From positions 558,001 through 622,000 of the forward strand of contig SADC01000905.1 of assembly GCA_004194705.1 (NCBI GenBank): DNA of 64,000 nt. The letters run 5' to 3'. Source of the DNA: Ditylenchus dipsaci (lineage: Eukaryota > Nematoda > Chromadorea > Rhabditida > Anguinidae). Below are positions 1-9,950 of the stretch, piece by piece; positions within the stretch are counted from its first letter, which is position 1, and each line of letters begins with the position of its first letter. The translations under genes were made by a program, and so were the position numbers. The notes below the pieces were generated by a model that was given only the letters and a program-made list of their open reading frames with translations, was not told the origin of the DNA and did not search any database.

Positions 1-460
1 TTGTACAAAATGTTTCAAAAGTAGCTTTACAGAGAATTCGAAAAAATTAAATAAAAATAAAACATTGTAGCTGCTTCTGAATATCAAATAGCTGTAAAAA
101 AAACTCCTTTATATAATTGGGCTGGGGGAAACGGAGATCTTCAAAAAAAACTTTGTGAAGAGCAGTCGCTAAAAAAATAGTTTGTGCTTTGTTGTGTGTG
201 CTGTCCTATTTGTGCTTTTTAAAAACAGGGCATAATAAGTTTAGTTTTAATAAATTTTGCAGGTATAGTCATTTACAACCTTATTTTGCAGACAGATAAA
301 TTTATTTTTTGAATTAGCTATAGTACGCTTATCAGTCACTTACAAAATGTTGTGACACCGAAATGTAAACATGCTTTTGAGAGGCTGAAACTGCCGAAAT
401 CGCCAAAACTGTATAGATCTTAAAAGAGACTTTCTGAGAAAATGATAAAGTCACAAAGGA
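1..460. other. AT-rich sequence, nothing recognised
   Basis: No splice-compatible coding segment, RNA gene or repeat end is visible before the palindrome that starts near 461. Confidence 0.5.
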
Positions 461-1185
461 ATATTTACCACGATTTTTTTTCAAAATTTTTCTGTGATGT
501 CCATCATGTTCTGCTACTCTTCCTGAACAACTTTCAAAAAGACAGTCCATGGAAGTTATAGGCGTTTGAAATCTCTATTTCACACGAAATTTCACACGTA
601 AATTCCCCATAACTTTTTTTCTGCTAAGAAAACCTTGAATTATAACACCGGATTCTTTTTCGGGGGCGGGTGGTGGAAGTTATAGGCGTTTGAAATCACT
701 ATCTCACACGAAACTTCACACGTAAATTCTCCATAACTTTTTTTCTGCTAGCAAAACCTTTAGATTTAACACCGGATTCGTGCTCAACGTGGTCGATTTG
801 CATGTGAAACTACTTTAAAATAAAAAAATTGCCTTCAAATTTCAAAATCTGATCGAGACAAAAAATATTTTAAAGTGTTTTATTGAGTTATTGAAATTCT
901 TTTAAATAAATTTTTGTCTCGAGCGGATTTTGAAATTCGAAGGCAATTTCTTGATGTTAAAGTAGTTTCACATGCAAATCGACCACGCTGAAAAAGAATC
1001 CGGTGTTATAATTCAAGGTTTTCTTAGCAGAAAAAAAGTTATGGGGAATTTACGTGTGAAATTTCGTGTGAAATAGAGATTTCAAACGCCTATAACTTCC
1101 ATGGACTGTCTTTTTGAAAGTTGTTCAGGAAGAGTAGCAGAACATGATGGACATCACAGAAAAATTTTGAAAAAAAATCGTGGTA
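461..1185. repeat. Large near-perfect palindrome, arms about 195 bp
   Basis: Positions 461-659 and 987-1185 are almost perfect reverse complements. A third, slightly diverged direct copy of part of the arm lies at 672-779. The phrase GGCGTTTGAAATC occurs in all three. The spacer holds a foldback element. The arm-to-arm identity far exceeds the identity of the internal third copy, which points to recent inverted duplication or gene conversion between arms. Confidence 0.85.
769..1007. mobile_element. Foldback MITE, GGATTCGTG..TCAACGTGGTC family, copy A
   Basis: The left end (ACACCGGATTCGTGCTCAAC) is mirrored by CACGCTGAAAAAGAATCCGG at the right. The two halves form a long stem. Related copies lie at 44309-44655, 46811-47056 and 60426-60645, and pieces at about 5186 and 8540. 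Confidence 0.75.
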
Positions 1186-2177
1186 AGTCGGTTTATCATT
1201 CTCTCAGAAATTGTCTTTTAAATGAATTAGCTTGCTACATACAGTTTTTCTAAGTAAATACATTTTGCGTATGAGGTTATAAACGACTATATTTGCTAAA
1301 TTTATTAAAAGACCAAAATTCACAAAAATTTACGAAATATTAGATTGTTTTTCAGTAATTTTGTTTTCAATAACTTTTGCAGTTATACAGAGTGTCTCAA
1401 AAGTATTGGGTATTTTAGGATAAAAAATTTTGTCGAGAGCTTCCGCGTACCAATGAAACCGCAAATTTTTTTCGAAGTTTCATCCAACAATATAAATAAA
1501 CTTTCAGACACAAAGATTATTACTTTTTATAACGATTTTATCAGTCATAATATTGCAAGAAAAAAGAACGATGAACGATAGGATAACGTGATCATTCAGT
1601 GACTATCCTTACCTCCATTTCTGAGCAAGAAAACAGATTTTGACTTAAAAGTTTTAAAATGTATAAAATTTGGGGTTCCAAAAACGAAAACTTTTTACAA
1701 TGCCTGATGTAAACACATTTTTTTAATTAAAAATTGTTTTTCTTGTCTGTTACAAAGTACAAACTAAATTCTAAGCGACCATTCTGCACAAAAACTTTTT
1801 CCTATCACTATTCTCTTTTTCATGTAATTATCACAGAATTTCTACAGCTTTTTTATATATACTTCCAGCCATACTATATTACAAGAGACATTTCAAATGA
1901 ATATTTAGACTTGAGACGAAACACTTAAATAAAAACTTCAGTGTCTTTATTTATCTTATCGTAATTAATAACTACTAAAAACGACGCTTTCCTGAAAAGA
2001 TTTGAATTATCAAAGCCGAAAGAAAGCATTTTCAATGAACATAATTTCTTGGATCGTTGATGGGATTTTTGACGAGTTGAGCATTTTGTCGAGCACAATT
2101 TGCATGCTTTTTTTAGAGCCGACCATTAAAAAGAAACAAGTATAAGAACAAGTAAAATTATTAGTATTATCAGGGTG
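1186..2177. other. AT-rich intergenic sequence
   Basis: No gene recognised. The part from about 1640 to 1930 resembles, with strong divergence, the stretch around 8960-9330 (shared phrases such as AAAAATTGTT and acag-cttttt), so it may be an old repeat. Short open frames here have no recognisable motif. Confidence 0.4.
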
Positions 2178-2179
2178 CT

Positions 2180-2475
2180 ATTTAATTTTAGCCGTAGAAT
2201 ACTGAAAAATGGCCGTAGATTTTTGAATTTTGGCCGTAGATCTTTTTTTACTTCTTTCTACATTTTTGTAATAATTTTTTCTCAAATTTTCCCCAATGTT
2301 TTTACCATTATGTAGCCCTAAATCTTGGATTTCTCATGAGCTATCAAACTTTGCTAAATGTGGTCAGAAAGTTAGTTGTTTGAAGGTTTAAAAAAAACAA
2401 TTTTAGGAAAAATTTATTTTTCAAAACAATGAAAATTTTAACCAATTTTCAGTATTCTACGGCCAATTTTAAATA
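2180..2475. repeat. Small inverted-repeat element (GCCGTAGAATACTG ends)
   Basis: TTTTAGCCGTAGAATACTG near 2187 is matched in reverse at 2447-2472. GGCCGTAGAT is repeated in tandem just inside the left end. It lies directly next to the CCGTA element at 2478. Confidence 0.6.
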
Positions 2476-2663
2476 TACCGTATTTCCTCTAATAAGGCGG
2501 CCTGCCGCCTTATTTTTCAACCTCCCTCCAGCAGGCCGCCTTATTAGAGCGGGCCGCCTTATTAGAGCAGACCGCCTTATATTTCAAACATCCTTTCATC
2601 AAAATTTATTTAAATTCTCTAACAACAAATTTTGAACTAAGACGTAATAACAACAATCATAAC

Positions 2664-3552
2664 TAGTGTTGATGTCTAGGGGTACGGGGCGGTTTGCGGG
2701 GCGGGTTTTCGATTAAGTGCGGCTAACGGGTAACCCGCAAAAATAATTGGGGGTTACCCGCGGGTTTGCGGGTTTTTCATTGTCCATTTTCAAGGTTCTA
2801 AATAATCACAACATGACAAAAATTCTGCAAAATCTTGCTTCGAAATTTTTCTTAAAATACTTCCAAACTTTTCTGTATAGTTACAGACTTTTACAGTTCT
2901 CAATAATGAGAGAGCCGGCTGCCAAGTAACCGAGAAGCCTTTTTGCACGCCAAGTAAACTTCAATCAACAAGAAGGCTCGACTCGTCCGACTACCACGTG
3001 GGAACAAAATCTGGAATTTTTAAGTGAATATATGACCCCACTTAGTAATTCTTGTATTATATGGCTTTTCTGTTTATTCCAGGAGATGGTGTCTTACAAT
3101 TCGGAGCAACCGGTCTCGATTGATTTGGATCCCCTCAGCTATTGGCAAAAGAACATGGTGCGCTTTCTCATCTTGTCCAAAGCTGCTCCTCGCTATCTCT
3201 CTGCACCTTCTACTTCTCACCCAAGTGAGCAGCTATTTAGCCATGCCAGGGACATATTCCACCACAAACGAAGTCAATTGGATCCGTTCAATGCCGAACA
3301 ACTCATTTTTCTTAATCGTGCTCTCTCGGATGTTAATTTTGTTTATTGATTTTCGGCAATTGTTGTACGTTCTTGAAGCCAATGAAGTTATTTACGGATA
3401 TATCGCGGATTTTTAATTATAGCTGTGACATATGCGGGTACCTGCGCGGGTTTTGACATAATGCGGGTGGGTTTGCGGGGCGGGTTTTTGGGTCCAGTGC
3501 GGGGCGGGTTTGCGGGTTTACCCGCGGGTAGTCCGCCCTGCAATCAACACTA
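2664..3552 (+). mobile_element. hAT-type element, 889 bp, 8-bp target duplication
   Basis: The ends are TAGTGTTGAT and its exact complement ATCAACACTA. They are flanked by a perfect 8-bp duplication, ATCATAAC (2656-2663 and 3553-3560). GC-rich runs of CGGG/GGGGCGGG lie just inside both ends. An 8-bp duplication and a T/CAGTGTTG start are typical of hAT elements. It carries only the last part of a transposase and is probably not autonomous. Confidence 0.9.
3083..3349 (+). pseudogene. hAT transposase C-terminal dimerisation fragment
   Basis: After a splice acceptor (TTTATTCCAG at 3073-3082) an open frame of 88 codons carries the hAT C-terminal dimerisation region: DPLSYW, then PRYLSAPSTSHPSEQLFS, then the RDIFHHKRSQL and LIFLN motifs, ending at a stop at 3349. 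The family signature is the spaced W, the S-x-P-S-x-x-x-S-E/Q-x-x-F-S motif and the R-x-x-L-x-P block. The catalytic core, BED finger and N-terminus are missing from the 889-bp element, so this is a remnant or the final exon of a deleted transposase gene. The reading frame itself is unbroken. Confidence 0.8.
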
Positions 3553-3926
3553 ATCATAACAATGAATGATAGACTAGGATCATAGACTAGGATGTGACCA
3601 ATTCCAATCAAAAAGTATGAAAATTAGGATTCGGCGCATTTAAAACAATTTTGAATAGGAATAAAATTTTGTAGGGGCCGCCTTATTAGAGCGGGCCGCC
3701 TTTTTGGAGCAGGCCGCCTTATTAGAGAAAATACGGTAACCCGTATTATTATTGGCTTTCAGGTAAGTTTTTATCAAAGTTGTTATGAATCTAATTAGTC
3801 TCTATTTGTCTGAATTGTTAGAAGAAATGCCAATTCTCGATATCAGCAACTGAAATCAGGTATAAACATCTTTATTTAAGAACACCCTCAGAAAAAAACA
3901 ATAGCAGCCAAAGAAAATTATTTTTC

Positions 3927-4196
3927 TTAACTCAAATAAGTGATGGAAGCAGGGTCATATATGCAGTATTTGCCATCAGCATCAGTTCCATTAGATTTTG
4001 GCTCTCCATTGGTCACCCTCACAAATTTTTTACAGGCATTTACTTTATGAGCACTAGCACCTCCCAATTTCAAATCAGTAATAGTGGCTGAGTCATTGTA
4101 GTTGAAGTTGATTCCGGCAATAAATTGGCCAGCAGTGCCATTGTAGGCGGTCAGCTTGCTTATGATCATATGACGCTCATACGAATCCCCCCCCAC
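3927..4196 (-). CDS. Hypothetical exon or small ORF, 89 codons
   Basis: This open frame has balanced amino-acid composition (Asn, Gly, Ser, Thr-rich, three Cys) unlike the low-complexity frames around it, and ends with ITYLS and a stop. The stretch QFIAGINFNYND followed by GG-containing sequence is vaguely like beta-rich lectin-type domains, but no family is recognised. The reading frame may enter from an upstream exon: the region just upstream is a run of C's and repeat sequence, and the first Met is not convincing. It could be the last exon of a secreted protein or a relic. Confidence 0.25.
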   Translation of the reverse strand: MGGDSYERHMIISKLTAYNGTAGQFIAGINFNYNDSATITDLKLGGASAHKVNACKKFVRVTNGEPKSNGTDADGKYCIYDPASITYLS

Positions 4197-4329
4197 GGGG
4201 AGTGATCAGGTGGAGGAGATAACCTCATATTCGTGTTTCTTGACCCAGATTTCATTAGAAAGCCGCGCGTTTTTTTGATTCTGAGAAAAACAATTTTCGA
4301 ACCAGAGGAGGTATCATGGGTTTTTAGTC

Positions 4330-4740
4330 AAAATTTCAAAATTTTTAAAGGGGTTAAGGGCTGTATTGGGAGGGGAAGGGAATAAAAGGGGGCCACTTTT
4401 ATGGCAGAACGTTAAAAAGGTAAATTTTCGTATTCTTCCACTGTCTTACCATGTTTTTCAACTTGGGCCGTGGCAAAAGGAGGCTCTATATGCGTTTTTC
4501 CATCGAGAGCCTAGCTCGGAATCATGTCTAAGGTAAGTGAGACTCCAAGGGGTCTCACTTACCCCTTCGGGGCCTGGAGTTGAGATGCGCACACCCACAT
4601 ATCTTAGACACAAATCACTCGAAAGTGACTCTGGATGCATAAAAAACATGCATACCAGAGTTTATTTATGCGGTAGGCACCAGTATTCAAAACTATGTTC
4701 AACATCTTCTTGTTAGTGGGCCCTGTGTAATTAGTGGCTC
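4330..4740 (-). repeat. Interspersed repeat R-A (GGGCTGTATTGGG...GCATAAA family)
   Basis: This stretch is closely matched in inverted orientation at 54585-54940 and partly at 24600-24830; a fragment is at 19726-19760. Shared landmarks are TTTCGAGTGATTTGTGTCTA, GATGCATAAAAAA, TTATGCGGTAGGC and a GC-rich hairpin flanked by GATGCGC. Class is uncertain. Confidence 0.6.
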
Positions 4741-4755
4741 CCTTTTATTCCTATT

Positions 4756-4875
4756 TTTTTGGCGCAAATATACTTTTTTTTTTGGCGCAAATCGATTTTG
4801 ACGCAAATATACTTTTTTTGGCGGAAATCTACCTTTTCTTGGCGCAAATCTAATTTTTTTGGCGCGAATATTCTT
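4756..4875. repeat. Tandem repeat, unit about 26 bp, TTTTGGCGCAAAT core
   Basis: Five degenerate units contain TTTTGGCGCAAAT followed by A/CTACTTTT. The same unit recurs at 7375-7446. The core TTTGGCGC matches the E2F consensus, possibly by chance. Confidence 0.7.
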
Positions 4876-5099
4876 GCTACCTATTTTAACCTAATCCAAG
4901 GGTCCTGAATCGGATTTTTTTTGATTAACATCATGGTTTGGACCGATTTTTATTATTCCTCTACTCATTTGGGCTGTTTTCGTGAATTCTTCTATCCTTT
5001 TCTGAGGGCCGTTTTCCCTTGTTTTTTAGTCAATATTTACACTTTCCTCGACTTGTTTCTTTGTTATTTTCAGGTAGATGTCATGATTTCAAAATTTCA

Positions 5100-5320
5100 A
5101 TCTTTGTTGTGTCGAGTGGAATTCGAAATATGAGTGAGTTCTGCGACTAAAGAGTAATTTTACAAGTAAAAGCACCATGCTGGACACGAATCTAGTGTCA
5201 GAACCTTGGAATTGAAAAGCGAACATACATAAAAGTCCCTTTTCAAATTTGCCAGCCGGGTTTCGCGCCGCTATTCCTTCCGCCGCCGAATAATTAGTTT
5301 GAAGTCTCTGAGTTAACAAT
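5100..5320 (-). repeat. Repeat copy inverted relative to 8445-8640
   Basis: The minus strand here is about 90% the same as 8445-8640 on the plus strand: GCCGGCAAATTTGAAAAG-like start, CAATTCCAAGGTTCTGACAC, GATTCGTGTCCAGCATGG, then CACTCATATTTCGAATTCCA. A shorter third copy is at 8640-8790. It contains the GGATTCGTGT foldback-type motif. Confidence 0.7.
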
Positions 5321-5886
5321 TATAAAGAAGTTGAAAAATAGAAGCGTGTGCATTTCCATTGGAATAAATACGGATATTCAACTATCAGTTAACTATGTTA
5401 TAATTAACTGTAAATTACTTGCCATTCACCCACTTTTGGCCGAATTTTGCAAAGCAATTTTGGCCTCCACCCGATTTTTTTCACTGGAATGCAGTCAACT
5501 TAACACGCTTTTCTGTAGCGAAACTTATAATCTACAAATACAATTGAAAAACTAAACATTTTTGTTAGCTATAACTTCAAAGTAGATTTATTCAAGTTTT
5601 TGACTGCAAATTGACTCGTTCCATCCCGAACCCTACAACTTTGGTACATGGAGGTCAAAAAGAAAGGCAAAAAGCTGTGTTTGTTTTGCGAGATAAGGCA
5701 ACACTAAAAATTGCATTATTGGAGCTGCGCCAGGCACTGAGGGGTCTTCTGATGGCGTTTATTGTATGGGATATGGGTGCACTTTGGATAATGTTTGGTT
5801 TGAAGATGTGGGCGAGGATGCTATAACTCTTTATGATAGGACTTTTACCAATTATTAGACTTGAGGCGCATACAAAATATGTATTC
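5321..5886. other. No recognised feature
   Basis: AT-rich sequence. The only longer frame (5611-5826, +) has no splice context or motif I recognise. Confidence 0.4.
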
Positions 5887-5888
5887 TA

Positions 5889-7094
5889 CCGTATAACCTC
5901 TATTAAACCCCACCCTCTAATAATCCCGCCTTCTCCGATTTTAAAGGCGGCTGCAAAACTTTCTTATTTTAAGGGCGGCTGCAAAACGTTAAAGAAAAAG
6001 CGGCGCAGCCGCTTTTTCTTTAACGTTTTTTTAGTTAATTTTCATGTTAAAACTCAATGATTGTAAATTCACAAACGTGACATCGACCCAATAACATTCA
6101 GCTTTTATTTCGAACAGCTATTTTTATTGATGTTTTCGAAAAATATTTCGTTTTCGTTATCAGAGTAGCAGCCTTTTTTTAATCGCTCGCCATCTCGACC
6201 TAGTTCTTATTTCTGATCTTGCGAAAATTTCCAGGCCCTTCGATTGACCGATTTGGTTTAAAGCACGCTATTTGTGTATCTTCTGATCCTTATTCAGGAT
6301 ACAAACTTAATAACAGTGTTGAAGTATTGAGATTTACCTTTGGACGATTTGACAATTTTCTCGCCACGCTCGATCCACTCATTTAAAGGTGACCTCAAAT
6401 GCTGGATCGCCGTGAATTGCATCCGCGAATTCCACAAGGGAAATGAACATTGGGTAATTTACCAAAGTGGTGTCAACAAAACAAACCACTTAATCTCATG
6501 AGCTCTTAGCATTTGCACTTCTAGGTTCATAGAAAATGACATCTGGATGAAAGAAATATATGTCATCGTTATTATCAATAAACAACAAACCACAAAAAAA
6601 CCTGTTCAACTATTGCGATTGTTATATCACTAGCAATGTTTACGAAATAATAACACTGACGTTGCGTAGAGTTGAGAGACTCGGCATTGCTACCAGAAGT
6701 GACGAGAAGAAATGGCGGGAAGACATTCGCGCTACTAGGGTTCACGCTTCGGCTGTGTTAGGGAGCAGCTGTACAACTGAAGTCGCTTTTTGGAGGTCAA
6801 GTAGCTACGTGGATATATAAAAATTCACACAGAAAAAAAAACTAATGAAAAATGAGCAAAAAGTGAGACAAAAAGCGAGATGTCAAGTACACGCGAGACA
6901 AATTCGAAGAAATTCCATGAATTAGAATTATAGTCTTTTGAAATAAAATTTTTCAGAAATTTCCGGCGCCTTCGGCGCCGAGAAGGTTGAAATATAATCC
7001 TCCTCCCTCTATTAATCCCCACCCTCTAATCATAGCCCACCCTCCGAGTGGGTTTGATTAATAATCCCCCTGGGGATTATTATAGGTTATACGG
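5889..7094. mobile_element. Long CCGTA-family element, 1.2 kb
   Basis: TA-CCGTATAACCTCTATTAAAC at the left is mirrored by ATTATAGGTTATACGG-TA at the right; TA flanks lie at 5887 and 7095. Subterminal phrases CCCACCCTCTAATAATCCC occur at both ends, as in the smaller MITEs. The centre has no intact transposase frame. A palindromic AAGCGGC-GCCGC block lies at 5999-6015. Confidence 0.75.
6660..6757. repeat. Inverted copy of 7464-7550
   Basis: GAGACTCGGCATTGCTACCA to GCTACTAGGGTTCACGCTTC is repeated in reverse complement at about 7464-7550 with only a few changes. The 7-kb right end of the CCGTA element lies between the two copies. Confidence 0.7.
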
Positions 7095-7374
7095 TATTTG
7101 CGGATGCTAAAACAGGCTACTCACTAAGAATCTCGGAAACAGAATCCTCGCTTTTTTTACTTTTTTCCCAAATTATTCAGTTGGTGCTGTTTCTTGTTTC
7201 CAGTTGCTTCAGCTTCTAGCATCATGCGGTGCAGATTTACGGCTAGCAAACGAAAATTCAGACGAAATTTCAAGAATCCTAACTCGAATTCAAGTGCGGA
7301 TGATTGGGCGGATTATTTCTTTTTTATCTTCATTTTTTAAACAACGTCTATTGTATTAATAAAGGACAATACTT

Positions 7375-7446
7375 TTTTCTGGCGCAAATATACTTTTTTT
7401 TGGCGCAAATCTACGGTTTCTTGGCGCAAATCTAACTTTTTTCGCG
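7375..7446. repeat. Tandem TTTTGGCGCAAAT units, second site
   Basis: Three units like those at 4756-4875, followed by the related TTTTTTCGCGCC. Confidence 0.65.
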
Positions 7447-7559
7447 CCAAAAAAGAAGCGGGGCGTGAAACGAAGCGTGAACCCTAGTAGCGCGAATGTC
7501 TTCCCACCATTTCTTCTCGTCACTTCTGGTAGCAATGCCGAGTCTCTCAATCGATTTGA

Positions 7560-8444
7560 TTGAGCCAAATCTCTATCCTCTACTTCTTCCTTATCAATCT
7601 CTACTATTAGAGAAAATGTCCTCAAAGTTTCTATAGTTATAAATTTAGATGCATTTATTTCTCCGTCAATCAGTGAACTCTTTGATTTTCTTTGAAAAAT
7701 CCATTGAACCAAAAGGTTGACTAAAATTTTTTTTCGAAAAAATATCTTCATATAAAGATTTTTACAAAAGTCTTTTCTACACTTTTGCTTACATTTTTCA
7801 ACATTTTTTAGAGCGCGTGATTGAAACTTTCAAAGTAAATAGAACCTTGAAGAACAAATTACAAGACTTAAACCAGCTTAAAAAGTCTGTACAAAGGTCT
7901 ATTTGACGTAAATATTTGTTTTGCTCAGCTTATTAGGACAGTGTTTAGTTTGTATTTATTTCTTAAATTGAAGTCATAAGCTTTTCTGAAATTTAAAAAA
8001 TAGTGCTGAATCAAAAAATTACAGTTTTTATATCGAAAATTAAAAAAAAGGTATAATATTTTATATACAAAGTGTGTCATAGATACTAGTGCGAAAAAAC
8101 TGTAAAAGGGTTGCGCTCGCACCTTGGTTTATGTATGAGATTACTTTTACGAGCAGAGCACAAACACCCTCAGCTATTAAAAAAACGTGCCAAATATGCC
8201 ACAAGATAGCCCTAACCATGTTTCTTACTAGCCCGCACTAGGAATTTCTTATTCAGCAATCTGGGCCATAAATTTCCGATTTGAAAATAGCAAAATTAAG
8301 CAACGAAAATTTTAGTTGCTCTAATTTCTTAATGAATTTTTTGAATAAAACGGAAAAATGCCATCTTTAGGCAAAAAAGTGCCATTTTTATTCATTTAAA
8401 ACGGAAAAAACCTGGATGCTTTTTTTGTCGGGAAGATGATTCGG
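7560..8444. other. AT-rich, no recognised feature
   Basis: No supported exon. The 131-codon minus-strand frame at 7356-7751 runs through the tandem GGCGCAAAT units and inverted repeat, so it is not taken as a gene. Confidence 0.4.
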
Positions 8445-8790
8445 CGGCAGAAGGAATAGCGGCGCAAAACCCGGCTGGGAAATTTGAAAAGCGATTTTTA
8501 TGTATGTCCGCTTTTCAATTCCAAGGTTCTGACACCAGATTCGTGTCCAGCATGGTGCCTTTACTTGTCAAAGTACTCTTTAGTCGCAGAACTCACTCAT
8601 ATTTCGAATTCCACTCGACACAACAAAAATTGCATTTCTATATGCAAAGCGGCCATGCTGGACACTAATTTACTGTCAGAAATTGGGTTTTGCAAAGCAA
8701 ACATACAACAAGGCCCTTTGAAAATTCCACCGCTATTTTTTGCCGCTATTCTTTGCGCCATCGAATCGTCTCCCATCCTTCTTTTTCAAA
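8445..8790 (+). repeat. Repeat copies related to 5100-5320
   Basis: 8445-8640 matches the minus strand of 5100-5290. 8640-8790 is a more diverged third copy in which GGCCATGCTGGACAC, CTGTCAGAA and GCCGCTATTCTT can be aligned. Confidence 0.65.
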
Positions 8791-9614
8791 AAGATAACAC
8801 CATCATACAGTGTCTCAAAAAATTCGGAAAACTGGGACGAAAAATGTCGTGCCAAAGGGGGTATATTCAAGCACCATCGTTGTTTGCATTTCATTGCTTT
8901 TAATGTGTTTTTAGTTAGCATATTTGATTTTCGTATCCCCTTCATATGTCCATGGTATGTATTCCGGTTTTAGCAAAACTTTTTAAAATACGGAAATATA
9001 AAAAGTTTAGGGTCAAAAATTCACTAATGAGGTTGTAATGTCAGATTCTGTAAAAAAGCGTTAAATCTCTAGCCTTGCGTCATTTCTGTGATTCCTTTTT
9101 GTTGTGTTTGCACTTGCTATCTTTTATGTAAACAAATGTTAGAGATTAAAAATTGTTCTTTTGCACAAACTACAAACTATATTTTAATCGACTGCTCTGC
9201 ATCCAATTTTTTTTTTCTAGCATTTTCTCTTTTTGAAATAACGATGACAATTTTGCTACAGCCTTATTTGTATGTCTGTGTAGTTACAGCCCAACTATAT
9301 ATAGGAACCTTTCAAATTTCCTTTTTGGTGACAATTAAAAGTATATTTCATGTTTTACACACAGAGCCTCTAAATTATGGTGTATTAAACTGGAAGCTCA
9401 TAGGTGGTGGTGATTAGGTACTCGTGCAGAGCAAACGCCAGTTGTAGAGTGATAGTCAGGGTATATTTTCTATGTACATATATTATCTGCAGAAATCGCT
9501 TATTTTCTAAATAATTTATATAACCTTTTTAAGTTTATAATGTAATATGTCTTCCTTGGCTAACTTTTTAGTGATGTAGAATCATGAAGAAAAATAATAT
9601 ATTAAAATAATATA
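8791..9614. other. AT-rich, no recognised gene
   Basis: Holds a stretch (about 8960-9330) distantly similar to 1640-1930 and otherwise nothing recognised. Confidence 0.35.
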
Positions 9615-9883
9615 CAGTCAAACCTCTCTACTATGGCACCCCAAAAGTTCGTTCCGCCTTGGGTCCGACACTTTTTTTAACCGAATTTTCAAAGTCTTTT
9701 ATCCATTCTGTTTTGACAGACTGGTCCCAAATATCGTAAGGATTCCGATTTTGCCGATCGTTTTTCAGAATTATAAAAAAAAATTCTTCTAAAAAAGCAA
9801 AAACTCAGTTTAAAAACAGGAAAATTCAAAAATTTCTGGCGGGAACGAACTTTTGGGGGTGCCATAGTAGAGAGGTTTGACTG
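9615..9883. mobile_element. Tigger/pogo-like MITE, CAGTCAAACCTCTCTAC ends
   Basis: TA-CAGTCAAACCTCTCTACTA and its complement TAGTAGAGAGGTTTGACTG-TA frame 269 bp. CCAAAAGTTCGTTCC and GTCCGACAC follow inside. CAGT(C/T)-RA-CTC ends with TA duplications are characteristic of Tigger/pogo elements. Relatives: 16738-17296, 26409-26582, 28440-28803, 35476-35917. It lies 68 bp upstream of the carbonyl reductase start codon. Confidence 0.85.
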
Positions 9884-9950
9884 TATCGCTATTTCAGTAA
9901 GTGCTTATACTCATCTATATTATAATTTCAAAACTTCATTAAAAACAAAT

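Larger units (their letters stand above)
2478..3736. mobile_element. CCGTA-family MITE split by a hAT element
   Basis: It begins TA-CCGTATTTCCTCTAATAAG and ends CTTATTAGAGAAAATACGG-TA, with a TA duplication. The inner part repeats the phrase GGCCGCCTTATTAGAGC several times near both ends. A complete hAT-type element (2664-3552) is nested in it, so the original MITE was about 360 bp. The ends match those of the pogo transposon at 57623-59860. Confidence 0.85.

Noticed and set aside
5887..7096. Possible pogo transposase relic inside the 1.2-kb CCGTA element
   Set aside because: I looked for psq, CENP-B or DDE motifs on both strands and could not align any segment convincingly.
7356..7751. 131-codon open frame on the minus strand
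   Set aside because: It runs through tandem TTTTGGCGCAAAT units and an inverted repeat; the protein is low-complexity (repeated FAP-KK phrases).
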